Origin: Desulfovibrio sp. Marseille-P6017
GTDB taxonomy: Bacteria; Bacillota_A; Clostridia; Peptostreptococcales; Peptostreptococcaceae
Assembly (NCBI GenBank): GCA_900604495.1
Contig: UWOR01000004.1
Span: 62,001 to 126,000 of the forward strand
Length of the DNA stretch: 64,000 nt
Direction: 5' to 3'
The translations under genes were made by a program, and so were the position numbers. Positions 19,408-27,908 of this stretch are shown one piece after another; positions within the stretch are counted from its first letter, which is position 1, and the number at the start of each line of letters is the position of its first letter. The notes under the pieces were generated by a model. The model worked only from the letters and a program-made list of their open reading frames with translations. It did not search any database and was not told the DNA's origin.

Positions 19408-19860
19408 TTAAACTTGCATCATAAATTGATTATTAGTTACATTATATTGAACTTCTTTTCTATCATCATTATCTATACTTTTAAATACTTCAACTATCAA
19501 ATCCTTATATCCCATATTATAAATTGCATCTTCTTTTTCTTTACTTTTAACATTAAGATTTATGTACTCTGGAGTTATCTCTTTTATACTTTCTATAGAC
19601 GTTATATCATCTTTTTTACTTCCTTCATATTTTATATGTATCTTATACAATTTCCCACACTCACTACATTTTACATAATAAGTAGCATCTTCAAATATAA
19701 ATGTATTTAATTTCTCATATTCCTCATCTCTTTTAAGCTTTGTTTTTAACATTTCTTCATGAATTATATTAAAATTTTTCTTACATTTACATATCCCTTC
19801 TTCTCTTTTTAAATCAAATTTTAACCATCCCGGCAAATCATCATCAATGCAAAGATACAT
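19408..19860 (-). CDS. Hypothetical protein with two CxC/CxxC cysteine pairs
   Basis: A 150-residue protein starting at ATG 19860 (LCIDDDLPGWLKFDL) with GGGGGGAG 5 nt upstream; the frame stays open to 19914 without a second site. Cysteines CKCKK near residue 25 and CSECGKLY near 75 could form a zinc ribbon. The remainder is charged and helical. No family recognised. Single gene, convergent with the DUF1540 gene. Confidence 0.6.
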   Translation of the reverse strand: MYLCIDDDLPGWLKFDLKREEGICKCKKNFNIIHEEMLKTKLKRDEEYEKLNTFIFEDATYYVKCSECGKLYKIHIKYEGSKKDDITSIESIKEITPEYINLNVKSKEKEDAIYNMGYKDLIVEVFKSIDNDDRKEVQYNVTNNQFMMQV

Positions 19861-19977
19861 CTCTACTCCCCCCTTTATATTCATATTTATATCAATATAA
19901 TTGTATATCAACAAATTTTCTTAAACAACATCAAATGACTTTCTAAGCAAATGCTTAGACACCCAAACACTTGATTA

Positions 19978-20006
19978 TATTTATATCCAATGTTAGGATA
20001 TAAATT
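19978..20006. promoter_or_regulatory. Palindrome upstream of the YczE-like gene
   Basis: ATTTATATCC - 7 nt - GGATATAAAT, a perfect 10-bp dyad about 35 nt upstream of the start codon. It could be an operator or a leader hairpin; no adjacent regulator gene is known to bind it. Confidence 0.4.
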
Positions 20007-20042
20007 ATTAAATCTATATTATAAATAGAAAGGAATCATATT

Positions 20043-20699
20043 ATGATTAATAAATTTAACTTTAAAAAGAAAGAAAATATATTTAGAGTTTTATTTTATG
20101 TAGTTGGTCTTTGTATAATGGGACTTGGTATAGCACTAAATGCTATATCTAACTTTGGTGCAGGACCTTGGGATGCTGTTAATATAGGAGTAAGCTATCA
20201 TCTGAATTTATCAGTTGGAACTTGTATGAATATAGTTGCTGTACTAAACTTAATTATTGGCGGTATTTTAAATAAAGAATTCCCTAAAATAACTCCACTA
20301 ATAACGTCTTTAGTTTTAGGTGTGTTTGTAGATTTAGGATTTGTGGTATTTAACGGAATTAATGTAAGCACATCTTCAATGGAGTTTATATTATTCTTAA
20401 TTTCATTACCGATTATATCTTTAGGTATTTCTATATACCTAGTTTCTGAGTTACCTAATACCCCTTTAGATTATTTTATGCTGGCGATTAAGTCTAAATT
20501 TAAATTATCTTTAATGACTGGAAAAATAGTATCTGAAACTAGTGGTCTTATTATAGCTTTACTTTTAGGAGGACCTGTTGGTGTTGGAAGTATCATAATC
20601 ATATTTACAATAGGACCTATGATGCAATTTCTATTTACTTATACTAAAAAATACTTTAATAAATTAAGTAAATCAAATGTAATCTTCGCAAATAATTAA
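20043..20699 (+). CDS. YczE/YitT-like integral membrane protein
   Basis: A 218-residue protein with about five hydrophobic segments, including VLFYVVGLCIMGLGIALNAI, LITSLVLGVFVDLGFVVFNG, FILFLISLPIISLGISIYLV and SIIIIFTIGPMMQFLF. The motif FGAGPWDAVNIGVS is characteristic of the YczE/YyaS/YitT-related family. Function is uncertain. AAAGGAA precedes the ATG. It has its own terminator, and a palindrome lies upstream. Confidence 0.7.
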   Translation: MINKFNFKKKENIFRVLFYVVGLCIMGLGIALNAISNFGAGPWDAVNIGVSYHLNLSVGTCMNIVAVLNLIIGGILNKEFPKITPLITSLVLGVFVDLGFVVFNGINVSTSSMEFILFLISLPIISLGISIYLVSELPNTPLDYFMLAIKSKFKLSLMTGKIVSETSGLIIALLLGGPVGVGSIIIIFTIGPMMQFLFTYTKKYFNKLSKSNVIFANN

Positions 20700-20717
20700 A
20701 TAAATTGAAATAAAAGA

Positions 20718-20755
20718 AATGGGTATCTAAATTTTTGATACTCATTTTTTATTTT
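20718..20755 (+). terminator. Terminator after the YczE-like gene
   Basis: AATGGGTATC / GATACTCATT stem with one G-T pair and a 9-nt loop, followed by TTTTTATTTT. Confidence 0.75.
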
Positions 20756-20889
20756 CATTTAATATAGTATTTCTTTATATAGAAGTTAGTTACAAAATTG
20801 TAAGTATTTCTACAATAGACCATCCCATCTACAAGATATATAATATAAGTATAAATATTCGACAAATTAATATTGAGGGGGTAATTATT

Positions 20890-21828
20890 ATGAAGAATAA
20901 AAATATTTTTTCTCAAAAAAAGAAAAGATCTATAAGGCCTAATCGTATTCTGACTTTATTAGTTGCACTTACCATTGTGTTTGGAGGAGTTAAAGTCGTT
21001 TCTGCAGCTACAAAATTCATCCAAGAACAACAAGCTATAAAACTAGAGGAAAAACGTAAAGAAGAAGAAGCTAAGGCCTTAGCTGAAAAGAAACGTAAGG
21101 AAGAAGAAGAAAAGAAAAAATATATAGTTGGCTGTAACAATGATGCTAAGAAGTATTCATATGATGCTAAAAAGGTTGAAGAAAAGTTAAATTCATATGA
21201 CTACTCTAATAACGGAGAAAAAGTTGTATTTTTAACATTTGATGATGGAACATCTACAACTGTTACGCCTGAAGTTTTAAGAATATTAAAAGAAAATGAT
21301 GTTCATGCTACTTTCTTTGTTACTGGTCAAAATATTGAACGTGGTGGAGATAAAGCTAAAGAATTATTAAAAGAAGAGCTTGCTAATGGACATGCTATAG
21401 CTAATCATTCATACAGCCATGATTATAAAACTCTTTATCCAAATAAAACATTAGATTTAGACGCTTTTAAAGCTGATTTTGCTAAAACGGACGAATTATT
21501 AAAAGATACTCTTGGTAAGTACTTCTCAACAAGAGTTATAAGATGCCCAGGTGGACATATGTCTTGGAGAGGTATGGATCCATTAGATGCTTATTTAGAT
21601 GAAAACAATATGGCTTCTATTGATTGGAACGCTCTAAATAAAGATGCTGAAGGTAGAAGAAAAAATGCTGATGAATTAACTCAAGAAGCTATAAAAACTT
21701 CTGAAGGTAAAGAAATGGTAGTTTTATTAATGCATGATACTTACGGAAAAGAAGAAACTGCAAAAGCTTTACCACAAATAATAAAATACTTTAAAGATAA
21801 CGGATATGAATTCAAAACATTAGTTTAA
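20890..21828 (+). CDS. Membrane-anchored polysaccharide deacetylase (NodB domain)
   Basis: A 312-residue protein with one N-terminal membrane helix (ILTLLVALTIVFGGVKVVSA), then a 40-residue Lys/Glu-rich coiled stretch, then a NodB homology domain. Catalytic motifs are visible: FLTFDDGTS (motif 1, Asp-Asp), ANHSYSHDY (HxxxH, motif 2), RCPGGHMSW (motif 3) and LLMHDTYGK (motif 5). Enzymes like this N-deacetylate peptidoglycan GlcNAc or MurNAc; clostridial PgdA/PdaV relatives give lysozyme resistance. The actual substrate is inferred. GAGGGGG lies 8 nt before ATG. A TATAAT-like box sits at about 20840. Confidence 0.88.
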   Translation: MKNKNIFSQKKKRSIRPNRILTLLVALTIVFGGVKVVSAATKFIQEQQAIKLEEKRKEEEAKALAEKKRKEEEEKKKYIVGCNNDAKKYSYDAKKVEEKLNSYDYSNNGEKVVFLTFDDGTSTTVTPEVLRILKENDVHATFFVTGQNIERGGDKAKELLKEELANGHAIANHSYSHDYKTLYPNKTLDLDAFKADFAKTDELLKDTLGKYFSTRVIRCPGGHMSWRGMDPLDAYLDENNMASIDWNALNKDAEGRRKNADELTQEAIKTSEGKEMVVLLMHDTYGKEETAKALPQIIKYFKDNGYEFKTLV

Positions 21829-21856
21829 TTTTTACAATATCGTATTTAAAATAAGA

Positions 21857-21918
21857 AATAGATAATGACTTTTGCACAACGATGAACATTCAAATATAAG
21901 TCATTATCTATTTTTTTC
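21857..21918 (+). terminator. Terminator after the deacetylase gene
   Basis: AATAGATAATGACTT / AAGTCATTATCTATT, a 15-bp stem with a 26-nt loop, followed by TTTTTT. Confidence 0.8.
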
Positions 21919-22081
21919 ATATTTAAATTTTTTATTTTTATATTCTACACTTTAATTCTTCATACAAATTTTTATCATAATAACCTATATTTTTAATAGA
22001 CCTACCTAGACTAGCTAGAATAAATAAATTGAAAAGTTATAATATTTAATTAAGTTATAACTCCTTTGTAAATTTAAACAT

Positions 22082-22108
22082 AAAAAAAGACACGCAATGT
22101 GTCTTTTT
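22082..22108 (-). terminator. Terminator after the cold-shock gene
   Basis: AAAAAAAGACAC - GCAAT - GTGTCTTTTT. On minus, GACAC/GTGTC is followed by a run of seven T. Confidence 0.85.
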
Positions 22109-22124
22109 CACGAACATATATATA

Positions 22125-22325
22125 TTATAATATAGTTACATTCTCTGCTTGAGGACCTCTAGCACCTTTAACTATATTAAAGTTTACTTGTTGACCTTCT
22201 TCTAATGATTTAAACCCATCAGTTTGTATAGCTGAAAAATGTACGAATACATCATCTCCACCTTCTACTGATATGAAACCAAATCCTTTTTCATTGTTAA
22301 ACCATTTTACTATTCCATTATTCAT
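22125..22325 (-). CDS. Cold-shock protein (CspA family)
   Basis: A 66-residue single cold-shock domain with the RNP motifs KGFGFISV (RNP1) and VFVHFSAI (RNP2), preceded by GIVKWFN. It acts as an RNA chaperone and anti-terminator. The gene has a short terminator and a structured leader: GACCTAGAAATAGGTTC forms a hairpin 9 nt before the AGGAG site, and an extended -10 TGCTATAAT lies at 22393-22401. Such leaders can give temperature control, which is inference here. Confidence 0.95.
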   Translation of the reverse strand: MNNGIVKWFNNEKGFGFISVEGGDDVFVHFSAIQTDGFKSLEEGQQVNFNIVKGARGPQAENVTIL

Positions 22326-22392
22326 TAAAAATTACTCCTGTGAACCTATTTCTAGGTCTCTTTTAAATTATTTGTGTATCTCTACAAATATT

Positions 22393-22401
22393 ATTATAGC
22401 A
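22393..22401 (-). promoter_or_regulatory. Extended -10 promoter of the csp gene
   Basis: TGCTATAAT on minus (TGnTATAAT), giving a leader of about 60 nt with a hairpin at 22342-22358 next to the ribosome binding site. The -35 is weak. Confidence 0.6.
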
Positions 22402-22636
22402 TAGTTAAAAAATAATAGATAGTGTTTTTTACATTTTTATATTTTTATTTATTTTTGTTCAGTTTTATATTTGGCAATTTGTTTTGACGGTATTGTAATA
22501 TACCTACGTTTTTTGAACACTTACTAGAGTATCTATACGGTACAGTAGTGACACTTTTTATATTGTTCAAAAATCATAACTTTTACTATAATATTTTAAA
22601 TGTATTTTAAGGAGGAGTTAATAGTAATAAATAATC

Positions 22637-23182
22637 CTAGCGAATTATAAAATATTCACCCTTTAATATCTTTTCTATAAGAAATGCAAGATTCTCTGGT
22701 TCTATATTCTCTCCATTTCTTATATATCTAGCTATAATTTCAACTAAAGCACCAGCCATAAATGCCATTGCATATTCATGCATATATTTATTATCATCAT
22801 TTAATATCCGTCCTATTTTAATAAGATATTGCTCAAATTTCACTGTCATTATATATGTTAAATTATTATTGACAAGTAATTCAATAAAATCTTTATCGCC
22901 CTCGATATATGTCATAAATTCAAAACATATATCACTTATCGTATTAATATTTTTACTAGTGAATCTTTCTATAAATAATTTAAACATTTTATCAAAATGA
23001 AGTTCCAGTACCTCCTCTTTAGAATCAAAAAGTGAATAAAATGTTTGTCGTGATACAAGCGCATATTCACATATACTTTTTATCGTTATTGATTCAAATG
23101 ATTTAGTTTCCATTATAGAAAGCATCCCTTTAATAATCATTTCCTGTGATTGCAATGCTGTTGGATTCTTCCCTTTATACAT
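22637..23182 (-). CDS. TetR/AcrR-family transcriptional regulator
   Basis: A 181-residue regulator. The N-terminal HTH spans about residues 12-58 (SFESITIKSICEYALVSRQ, TFYSLFDSKEEVLELHF), the TetR pattern; the C-terminal ligand domain ends in GALVEIIARYIRNG. Start ATG 23182 is preferred because AAGGAGG lies 8 nt upstream; ATG 23188 is too close to it. It is divergent from the terpene-cyclase-like membrane gene. The shared 127-nt gap holds a symmetrical operator-promoter, so it very likely controls both genes. Confidence 0.88.
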   Translation of the reverse strand: MYKGKNPTALQSQEMIIKGMLSIMETKSFESITIKSICEYALVSRQTFYSLFDSKEEVLELHFDKMFKLFIERFTSKNINTISDICFEFMTYIEGDKDFIELLVNNNLTYIMTVKFEQYLIKIGRILNDDNKYMHEYAMAFMAGALVEIIARYIRNGENIEPENLAFLIEKILKGEYFIIR

Positions 23183-23218
23183 AGACATAACCTCCTTAAA
23201 TGTCTAACTTATCTCAAT

Positions 23219-23281
23219 AATATTGACATGTGTAAATGTTGTTTTTATAATCATAGCATAACTTAGACACATGTCAATATT
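23219..23281. promoter_or_regulatory. Symmetric divergent promoter with TetR-type operator arms
   Basis: A perfect 15-bp inverted repeat (AATATTGACATGTGT at 23219-23233, complement at 23267-23281). Each arm holds a -35 TTGACA. Plus: TTGACA (23223-23228), 17 nt, TATAAT (23246-23251). Minus: TTGACA (23272-23277), 16 nt, TATGAT (23250-23255). The -10 boxes overlap. A repressor binding both arms would shut both promoters. Confidence 0.8.
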
Positions 23282-23307
23282 TTGGTTATTTATGGAGGTA
23301 GAACTTA

Positions 23308-23982
23308 ATGGAAACATTTTTAACTGTTTTGAGTTGTATAGGTTGGATTATTGTTTATGAGGAATGTATTAGATTAGGCTTTAAAGAAAAGACATATGCA
23401 ATGCCTTTATTCGCATTAGGGCTAAACCTTGCATGGGAAGCTATTTATAGTTTTTCGGATATATTTCTAGCTGCTCATGGTCCTTTAGAGGGTCTAAATT
23501 TAATTCAGGCATATTTTAATGCATCATGGGTAATTCTAGATATAATTATATTATTTACTTATTTTAAATATGGTAAAAATGAGTTTCCTAAATCAATAAA
23601 TCAAAAGTATTTCCCTGCATGGACTATGTTAGTTATAATATGTTGCTTTGCTTTACAGTACGTATTCATAAAAGAATTTGGATTTATAATGGGAGCAAAA
23701 TACTCTGCCTTTTTACAAAATTTACTTATGTCAGTAATGTTTATAGATATGTATATAAAAAGGGGAAATATGAATGGACAATCTTTAGTACTAGCTTATG
23801 CTAAGTGGATTGGAACATTAGCTCCGACTATTTTATTTGGAATATTAGAGTATAATACACTTGTTTTAGTTTGTGGTATTTTTTGTTCCGTATTTGATAT
23901 CATCTACATTTCTCTTTTAAGTAAATCTAAAAAATTATCAGATAAATTTATACCTATTTTAGCAATGAATAAGAATGGATAA
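23308..23982 (+). CDS. Seven-helix membrane protein resembling PaxB/Pyr4-type transmembrane terpene cyclases
   Basis: A 224-residue protein that is almost entirely hydrophobic with about seven helices. The N-terminal third, GWIIVYEECIRLGFKEKTY, continues into AMPLFALGLNLAWEAIYS. It matches from memory the fungal PaxB/AtmB/Pyr4 pattern (GW...Y...FKEqTYgM...N.aWE.vYs). The conserved acidic pair known from Pyr4 has plausible counterparts here in E44 (LAWEAIY) and D197 (CSVFDIIY). Fungal members cyclise prenylated epoxides; no prenyltransferase or epoxidase is nearby, so the substrate and even cyclase activity are unknown. GGAGG lies upstream of ATG. It is divergent from and probably controlled by the TetR gene. 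Confidence 0.6.
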   Translation: METFLTVLSCIGWIIVYEECIRLGFKEKTYAMPLFALGLNLAWEAIYSFSDIFLAAHGPLEGLNLIQAYFNASWVILDIIILFTYFKYGKNEFPKSINQKYFPAWTMLVIICCFALQYVFIKEFGFIMGAKYSAFLQNLLMSVMFIDMYIKRGNMNGQSLVLAYAKWIGTLAPTILFGILEYNTLVLVCGIFCSVFDIIYISLLSKSKKLSDKFIPILAMNKNG

Positions 23983-24069
23983 ATGTCCCTATAGATATAA
24001 TATGTTTATTTTCATTGACTAATTGATATATATAATCTAAAAATAAGAAGAAATTTGGATGATATACAA

Positions 24070-24430
24070 ATGAAATTTAAATTTTGTCATAACAATTTTA
24101 ATGTGTTAAATCTTGAAAGAGTCTTGAATTTTATGAAAAAGCATTAGGATTAAAAGAAACTAATAAAAAAGTAGCCGAAGGTGGAAGTTTTATATTAGTA
24201 TATTTAGGAGATGGTGAAACCACTCATGAATTAGAATTGATATGGCTTAGAGATTGGGACAGACCGTATAACTTAGGAGATAATGAATTCCATATAGCAT
24301 TATGAGTAGAAGTTTTTGAAGGGCATATAATCTACGTAAAGATATGGATTGTATATGCTATGAAAATAAAGAAATTGGAATATACTTTATATCAAACCCA
24401 TATAATTATTGGATAGAAATAATTCCGATT
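24070..24430 (+). pseudogene. Decayed glyoxalase/bleomycin-resistance family gene
   Basis: Fragments in different frames read FNVLNLER, LEFYEKALGLKETNKK, GSFILVYLGDGETTHELEL, WLRDWDRPYNLGDNEFHIAL and, after an in-frame TGA and a further shift, MDCICYENKEIGIYFISNP and YNYWIEIIP. The order is that of a lactoylglutathione lyase-like vicinal-oxygen-chelate protein. At least two frameshifts and one stop codon make it non-functional. Its 3' end runs into the convergent MarR remnant. Confidence 0.85.
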
Positions 24431-24880
24431 ATAAACTTTAGTATTATATCTTTCTCTTGTTTAGTATATTTATTAACTCTATTGATAAGTTCTCTATCTC
24501 TTTCTTCATGCTTATCATTGTGTATTTCATTAATCGTTTCACCTAAAGGTGTTAATTTATAGAAAATTTTCTTTTTATTTACATCATCTTTATAGGATGT
24601 AATAAGTTCTTTTTTTATTAAACTTGATACAACTTTAGAAACACCACTTCTAGTCATTCCTATTTCTCAGAAATTTTAATTCCATTAACTTCTTTTTCAT
24701 TTCCAATACATGAGATTACATGAAATTCTGTAATTGAAATATCCTTTAAAGCACAATTTCTCTTAATTATTTGATTCAAAATTTTCTCGTTAACTAAATT
24801 TTTTCTTTCTTCAGCTTTTGCAAATAAAACATCCATTTCAGATATGATTTCTTTATCTATTTATATTCAAATTTACATCC
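24406..24880 (-). pseudogene. Decayed MarR-family regulator
   Basis: Upstream part on minus reads EIISEMDVLFAKAEER, KILNQIIKRNCALKDISITE and FHVISCIGNEKEVNGIKISEK, then stops at TAG. The +1-shifted frame continues MTRSGVSKVVSSLIKKEL and KLTPLGETINEIHNDKHEER. Together they make a normal MarR winged helix, so a frameshift has split the gene within the recognition-helix region. A second lesion follows the AGGAGG start region at about 24888. The downstream open piece (24406-24657) alone lacks the dimerisation helix. Confidence 0.85.
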
Positions 24881-24989
24881 TCCTAATATTTATAGCTATT
24901 TGAATAACTTTATTATTTTTAGTAAATACAATTTAGATAATTCATCGAATAATGATGACAAGGAAACATTATTGTAGTAGTATCGTATT

Positions 24990-25003
24990 GTTTCCAAGGA
25001 AAC
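24990..25003. promoter_or_regulatory. Palindrome, possible MarR operator
   Basis: GTTTCC-AA-GGAAAC, a perfect 14-bp dyad between the MarR remnant and the ferredoxin gene; a second half-site AAGGAAACAT lies at about 24960. Position and symmetry suit a MarR-type operator, now orphaned. This is inference. Confidence 0.4.
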
Positions 25004-25077
25004 ATAATAATTATAACACAGAATTATTTCTAGTAAAACTTAATTATATATATCATTTAATATAGGAGAACGTAAAT

Positions 25078-25314
25078 ATGGCAAATTTCAAAAGAAAAAT
25101 AGCACAACTTAAGGTATTAAGAAAATTATTTGAATCTAGAGGACAAATATCATATAACCGCAATAAATGTACTCATTGTACTTTATGCGAAAAAACATGT
25201 CCGGTTAACGCAATAACTGTTTCTAGAAAAGATAAAAATTGGAGTATTGATCATAATATTTGTGTTCGTTGCACACATTGTGTTGCTAAATGCCCCAAAA
25301 AGCTCTTTTTTTAA
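25078..25314 (+). CDS. Ferredoxin-like protein with two [4Fe-4S] motifs
   Basis: A 78-residue protein with a basic N-terminal 30 residues and two complete cluster motifs, CTHCTLCEKTCP and CVRCTHCVAKCP (CxxCxxCxxxCP), ending soon after the second. It probably carries two [4Fe-4S] clusters and transfers electrons, or is a ferredoxin domain of a larger system. ATAGGAGA precedes ATG. It lies next to decayed genes, with the GTTTCC palindrome upstream. It may have belonged to a MarR-controlled unit. Confidence 0.8.
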   Translation: MANFKRKIAQLKVLRKLFESRGQISYNRNKCTHCTLCEKTCPVNAITVSRKDKNWSIDHNICVRCTHCVAKCPKKLFF

Positions 25315-25748
25315 AAAACGATTTATAAATACAAAAAAATAAAGAAGCTTATTATGTACACGATAACATATCTTATTATAGTTTTTTACCTTAAAAACTC
25401 AACTTTTTTAGCAATATTTAATCAATATTCTTCTTTATAGCAATAAGTAAAAAATTTATTTAGGTTATTTTTATATCCCTTAATTGTTCTATTCGTATAA
25501 TTTCTAATTTTAATTTCGTAAATATATTCTTTATAAACATTATCTATACGCAAAAACACCTCTAATTATTTAATATAGATTTCTCTATACATCATAATTA
25601 GAGGTGTTTTGGTTTATCTTAACACTCTAAATGTATTTCATTATATTTTCATACGAAATATCAAATATTTGTCATAACAATTGTAATTTTCACAATCATT
25701 CATCAATTATATCGCCTTCAAACCATTGGTATGACTGATCTTTATAAA
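25315..25748. other. Gene-free AT-rich gap
   Basis: 434 bp between the ferredoxin gene and the YebC gene with no convincing ORF. It contains the strong bidirectional terminator at 25553-25610; nothing else is recognised. Confidence 0.6.
25553..25610. terminator. Bidirectional terminator
   Basis: AAAACACCTCTAATTA and TAATTAGAGGTGTTTT, a perfect 16-bp stem with a 26-nt loop. Its A- and T-rich ends form U-runs in either direction. Confidence 0.75.
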
Positions 25749-26471
25749 TTACTCAGCTATTTCCCAGTTATGGTAAACATTTTGAACATCGTCATCATCT
25801 TCTAACATATCAACTAACTTGTTCATGTTCTTTAATTGAGTTTCATCAGTTAATTCTGTAGTAGTTTGAGGTATTAACTTAACTTGTGCAGATATGAATT
25901 CATATCCTTTAGCTGCTAATTCATCTCTAACTGCTGCAAAATCTTCTGGTGCAGTTACAACTTCATATCCATCTTCTTCAGCTATGAAATCTTCCGCTCC
26001 AGCTTCTAAAGCTATTTCCATTAATTCATCTTCAGTAACATCATCGTTAGCTTCTATTAATATTTGTCCTTTGTTATCGAACATGAATGATACACATCCA
26101 CTTGTTCCTAAGTTACCACCGTTCTTATCGAAGTAGTATCTTACGTTACCAGCTGTTCTGTTTTTGTTATCAGTTAAAGTTTCAACTATAACTGCAACTC
26201 CTCCTGGTCCATATCCTTCATAAACTATAGTTTCGAAGTTTTCGTTAGCTCCACCGCCTGCTCCTTTTGCTATAGCTCTTTCTAAGTTATCATTAGGCAT
26301 GTTATCAGCTTTAGCTTTTTCTATAGCAGTTTTAAGTGCTGCATTGTATTCTGGATCTGGTCCACCTTCTTTAGCTGCAACAGCTATTGCTCTAGCATGC
26401 TTAGTGAATATTTTCGCTCTTTTAGCGTCTTGTTTACCTTTTCTGTTGATTATGTTTCCTATACGTCCCAT
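25749..26471 (-). CDS. YebC/PmpR family transcription/translation factor
   Basis: A 240-residue protein with typical YebC sequence: a basic N-terminus ([19 protein letters not shown]), [41 protein letters not shown] and [12 protein letters not shown]. Members are DNA-binding regulators or ribosome-associated factors that help translate proline-rich stretches. Single gene, with GGAGTGG before the ATG. Confidence 0.95.
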   Translation of the reverse strand: MGRIGNIINRKGKQDAKRAKIFTKHARAIAVAAKEGGPDPEYNAALKTAIEKAKADNMPNDNLERAIAKGAGGGANENFETIVYEGYGPGGVAVIVETLTDNKNRTAGNVRYYFDKNGGNLGTSGCVSFMFDNKGQILIEANDDVTEDELMEIALEAGAEDFIAEEDGYEVVTAPEDFAAVRDELAAKGYEFISAQVKLIPQTTTELTDETQLKNMNKLVDMLEDDDDVQNVYHNWEIAE

Positions 26472-26588
26472 AATGCCACTCCTTTATTTTATAGAATATA
26501 TTAAATATAGCTTAATGTATTCCGTATAATTTAATAGTTTAATTGTAATTTACCTATAAATTTTATCACAAATAATTATTTTAGTAAA

Positions 26589-27359
26589 TTAGAACTTAGG
26601 TGGTGCAGGTGCAACCGCTCTCTTATGTGCACTTATTCTATGTAATCTTTCTATTACCTCTAAGTCTTTTTGTGGAACTTCATCTAATCTTCCTTCTACA
26701 ACTGCATCTATCATTTTATATGTAGTTCCCATTTCTTTTTCATCAGTTTGTCCATCCCAAAGTCCTGCTGATGGCGCTTTGTTTATTATATCTTCATGAA
26801 CACCTAATACTTTTGCCCATTCATAAACTTCTGCTTTAGTTATATTTGCTATAGGTACTAAATCAACTCCACCATCTCCGTATTTTGTGAAGTATCCTGT
26901 ATAAACTTCAGCTGCATTATCAGTTCCTACAACTAAATAGTTTAAATTATTTGCTACAGTATAAAGAGTACTCATTCTAACTCTAGCTCTTAAGTTTGCA
27001 TCTGATATTGTTTGATTATTTTCATTGTATACCCCAACTTCTTTTAGTTGACCCATTACTTTGTTTAATATACATTCTTGCTCATCAGTTAAATCAAGCT
27101 CAATATGTTTTATCCCGCATCCATTTATAACTTTTAAAGCATCTTTTTTATCTTGAGGATTACTTTTTATCTCCATTATTACCCCTATTGAATTATCTGG
27201 AAAAGCCTTTTTTATAAGATAAGAAACAACTGCAGAATCTATTCCTCCAGAAACCCCTACAGCTAAACCTTTACAATTAGCTTCTTCAACTTTATCTCTA
27301 AGCCATTGTACAGTTTTTTCTATTTTTAACTCTATATCTGTTTTTAAACTTGCGTCCAT
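26589..27359 (-). CDS. nadE: Ammonia-dependent NAD+ synthetase
   Basis: A 256-residue PP-loop amidotransferase with GVSGGIDSAVVSYL near residue 34-47 (P-loop), GTDNAAEVYTGYFTKYGDGG for substrate binding, and a C-terminal HRISAHKRAVAPAPP. The glutaminase domain of longer NadE proteins is absent, so it should use ammonia to convert deamido-NAD+ to NAD+. Confidence 0.95.
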   Translation of the reverse strand: MDASLKTDIELKIEKTVQWLRDKVEEANCKGLAVGVSGGIDSAVVSYLIKKAFPDNSIGVIMEIKSNPQDKKDALKVINGCGIKHIELDLTDEQECILNKVMGQLKEVGVYNENNQTISDANLRARVRMSTLYTVANNLNYLVVGTDNAAEVYTGYFTKYGDGGVDLVPIANITKAEVYEWAKVLGVHEDIINKAPSAGLWDGQTDEKEMGTTYKMIDAVVEGRLDEVPQKDLEVIERLHRISAHKRAVAPAPPKF

Positions 27360-27529
27360 TGTTATTATTCCTCCCTATTTTTCATCTGAAATAATTATAG
27401 CACATAATTTTTAATGATTTCCATAATCTAGTATTCCAATTTATTTTATAAAAAGATTTATATATTAAGTTTTACCACTTCAATATAAATATAATTCAAT
27501 AATTATGTACAAACTAGATTTTAAGGAAG

Positions 27530-27907
27530 GTGATAATTATAAAGAGTAAATATTTTAACTTTAATATAAAAAATACAGTAATCGGTTTATTTACTGGTTT
27601 TATAAATGGTGTTTTTGGTTCTGGAGGAGGTACTCTTTTAGTTCCTATTTTAAATAACTTCTTAAAAGTTGAAGAACATAAATCTCATGCAACAGCTCTT
27701 GCTATAATAATATTTTTATCAACTACAAGTTCTATAATTTATATTTCAAAAGGTACTTACGATATAAAATTAACTATACAAGCAGCTATAGGAAGTATTA
27801 TAGGTGGTATTATTGGTGCAAAATTATTATGTAAGGTTACGGGTAAATTTCTTCGAATTTCTTTTGGAATTGTTATGATAATCGCAGCCTTAAGGATGGT
27901 GTTCTAG
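27530..27907 (+). CDS. TauE/SafE (TSUP) half-permease, N-terminal half
   Basis: A 125-residue membrane protein with about four helices. It contains GLFTGFINGVFGSGGGTLLVPIL, the typical TSUP repeat motif, and HATALAIIIFL. Usual TSUP permeases are about 250 residues with two such repeats; here the second repeat is a separate gene starting 1 nt later. Start is uncertain: the frame opens at GTG 27530 directly on the AAGGAAGG site, while the ideally spaced codon at 27539 is ATA. It may be a mutated ATG. Substrate (sulfite, sulfonate or other anion) is unknown. Confidence 0.75.
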   Translation: MIIIKSKYFNFNIKNTVIGLFTGFINGVFGSGGGTLLVPILNNFLKVEEHKSHATALAIIIFLSTTSSIIYISKGTYDIKLTIQAAIGSIIGGIIGAKLLCKVTGKFLRISFGIVMIIAALRMVF

Positions 27908-27908
27908 T

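Noticed and set aside
19414..19710. 98-codon plus-strand frame opposite the zinc-ribbon-like gene
   Set aside because: Very Ile/Phe/Tyr-rich antisense frame with no ribosome binding site.
20913..21140. 75-codon minus frame inside the deacetylase gene
   Set aside because: Antisense of the Lys/Glu-rich linker, which gives a Ser/Phe-rich artefact.
22560..22640. Plus-strand TATAAT-like box and AAGGAGGAG at 22575-22618 suggesting a gene start
   Set aside because: Followed immediately by TAG, TAA and no start codon, and it runs into the TetR gene on the other strand. At most a relic.
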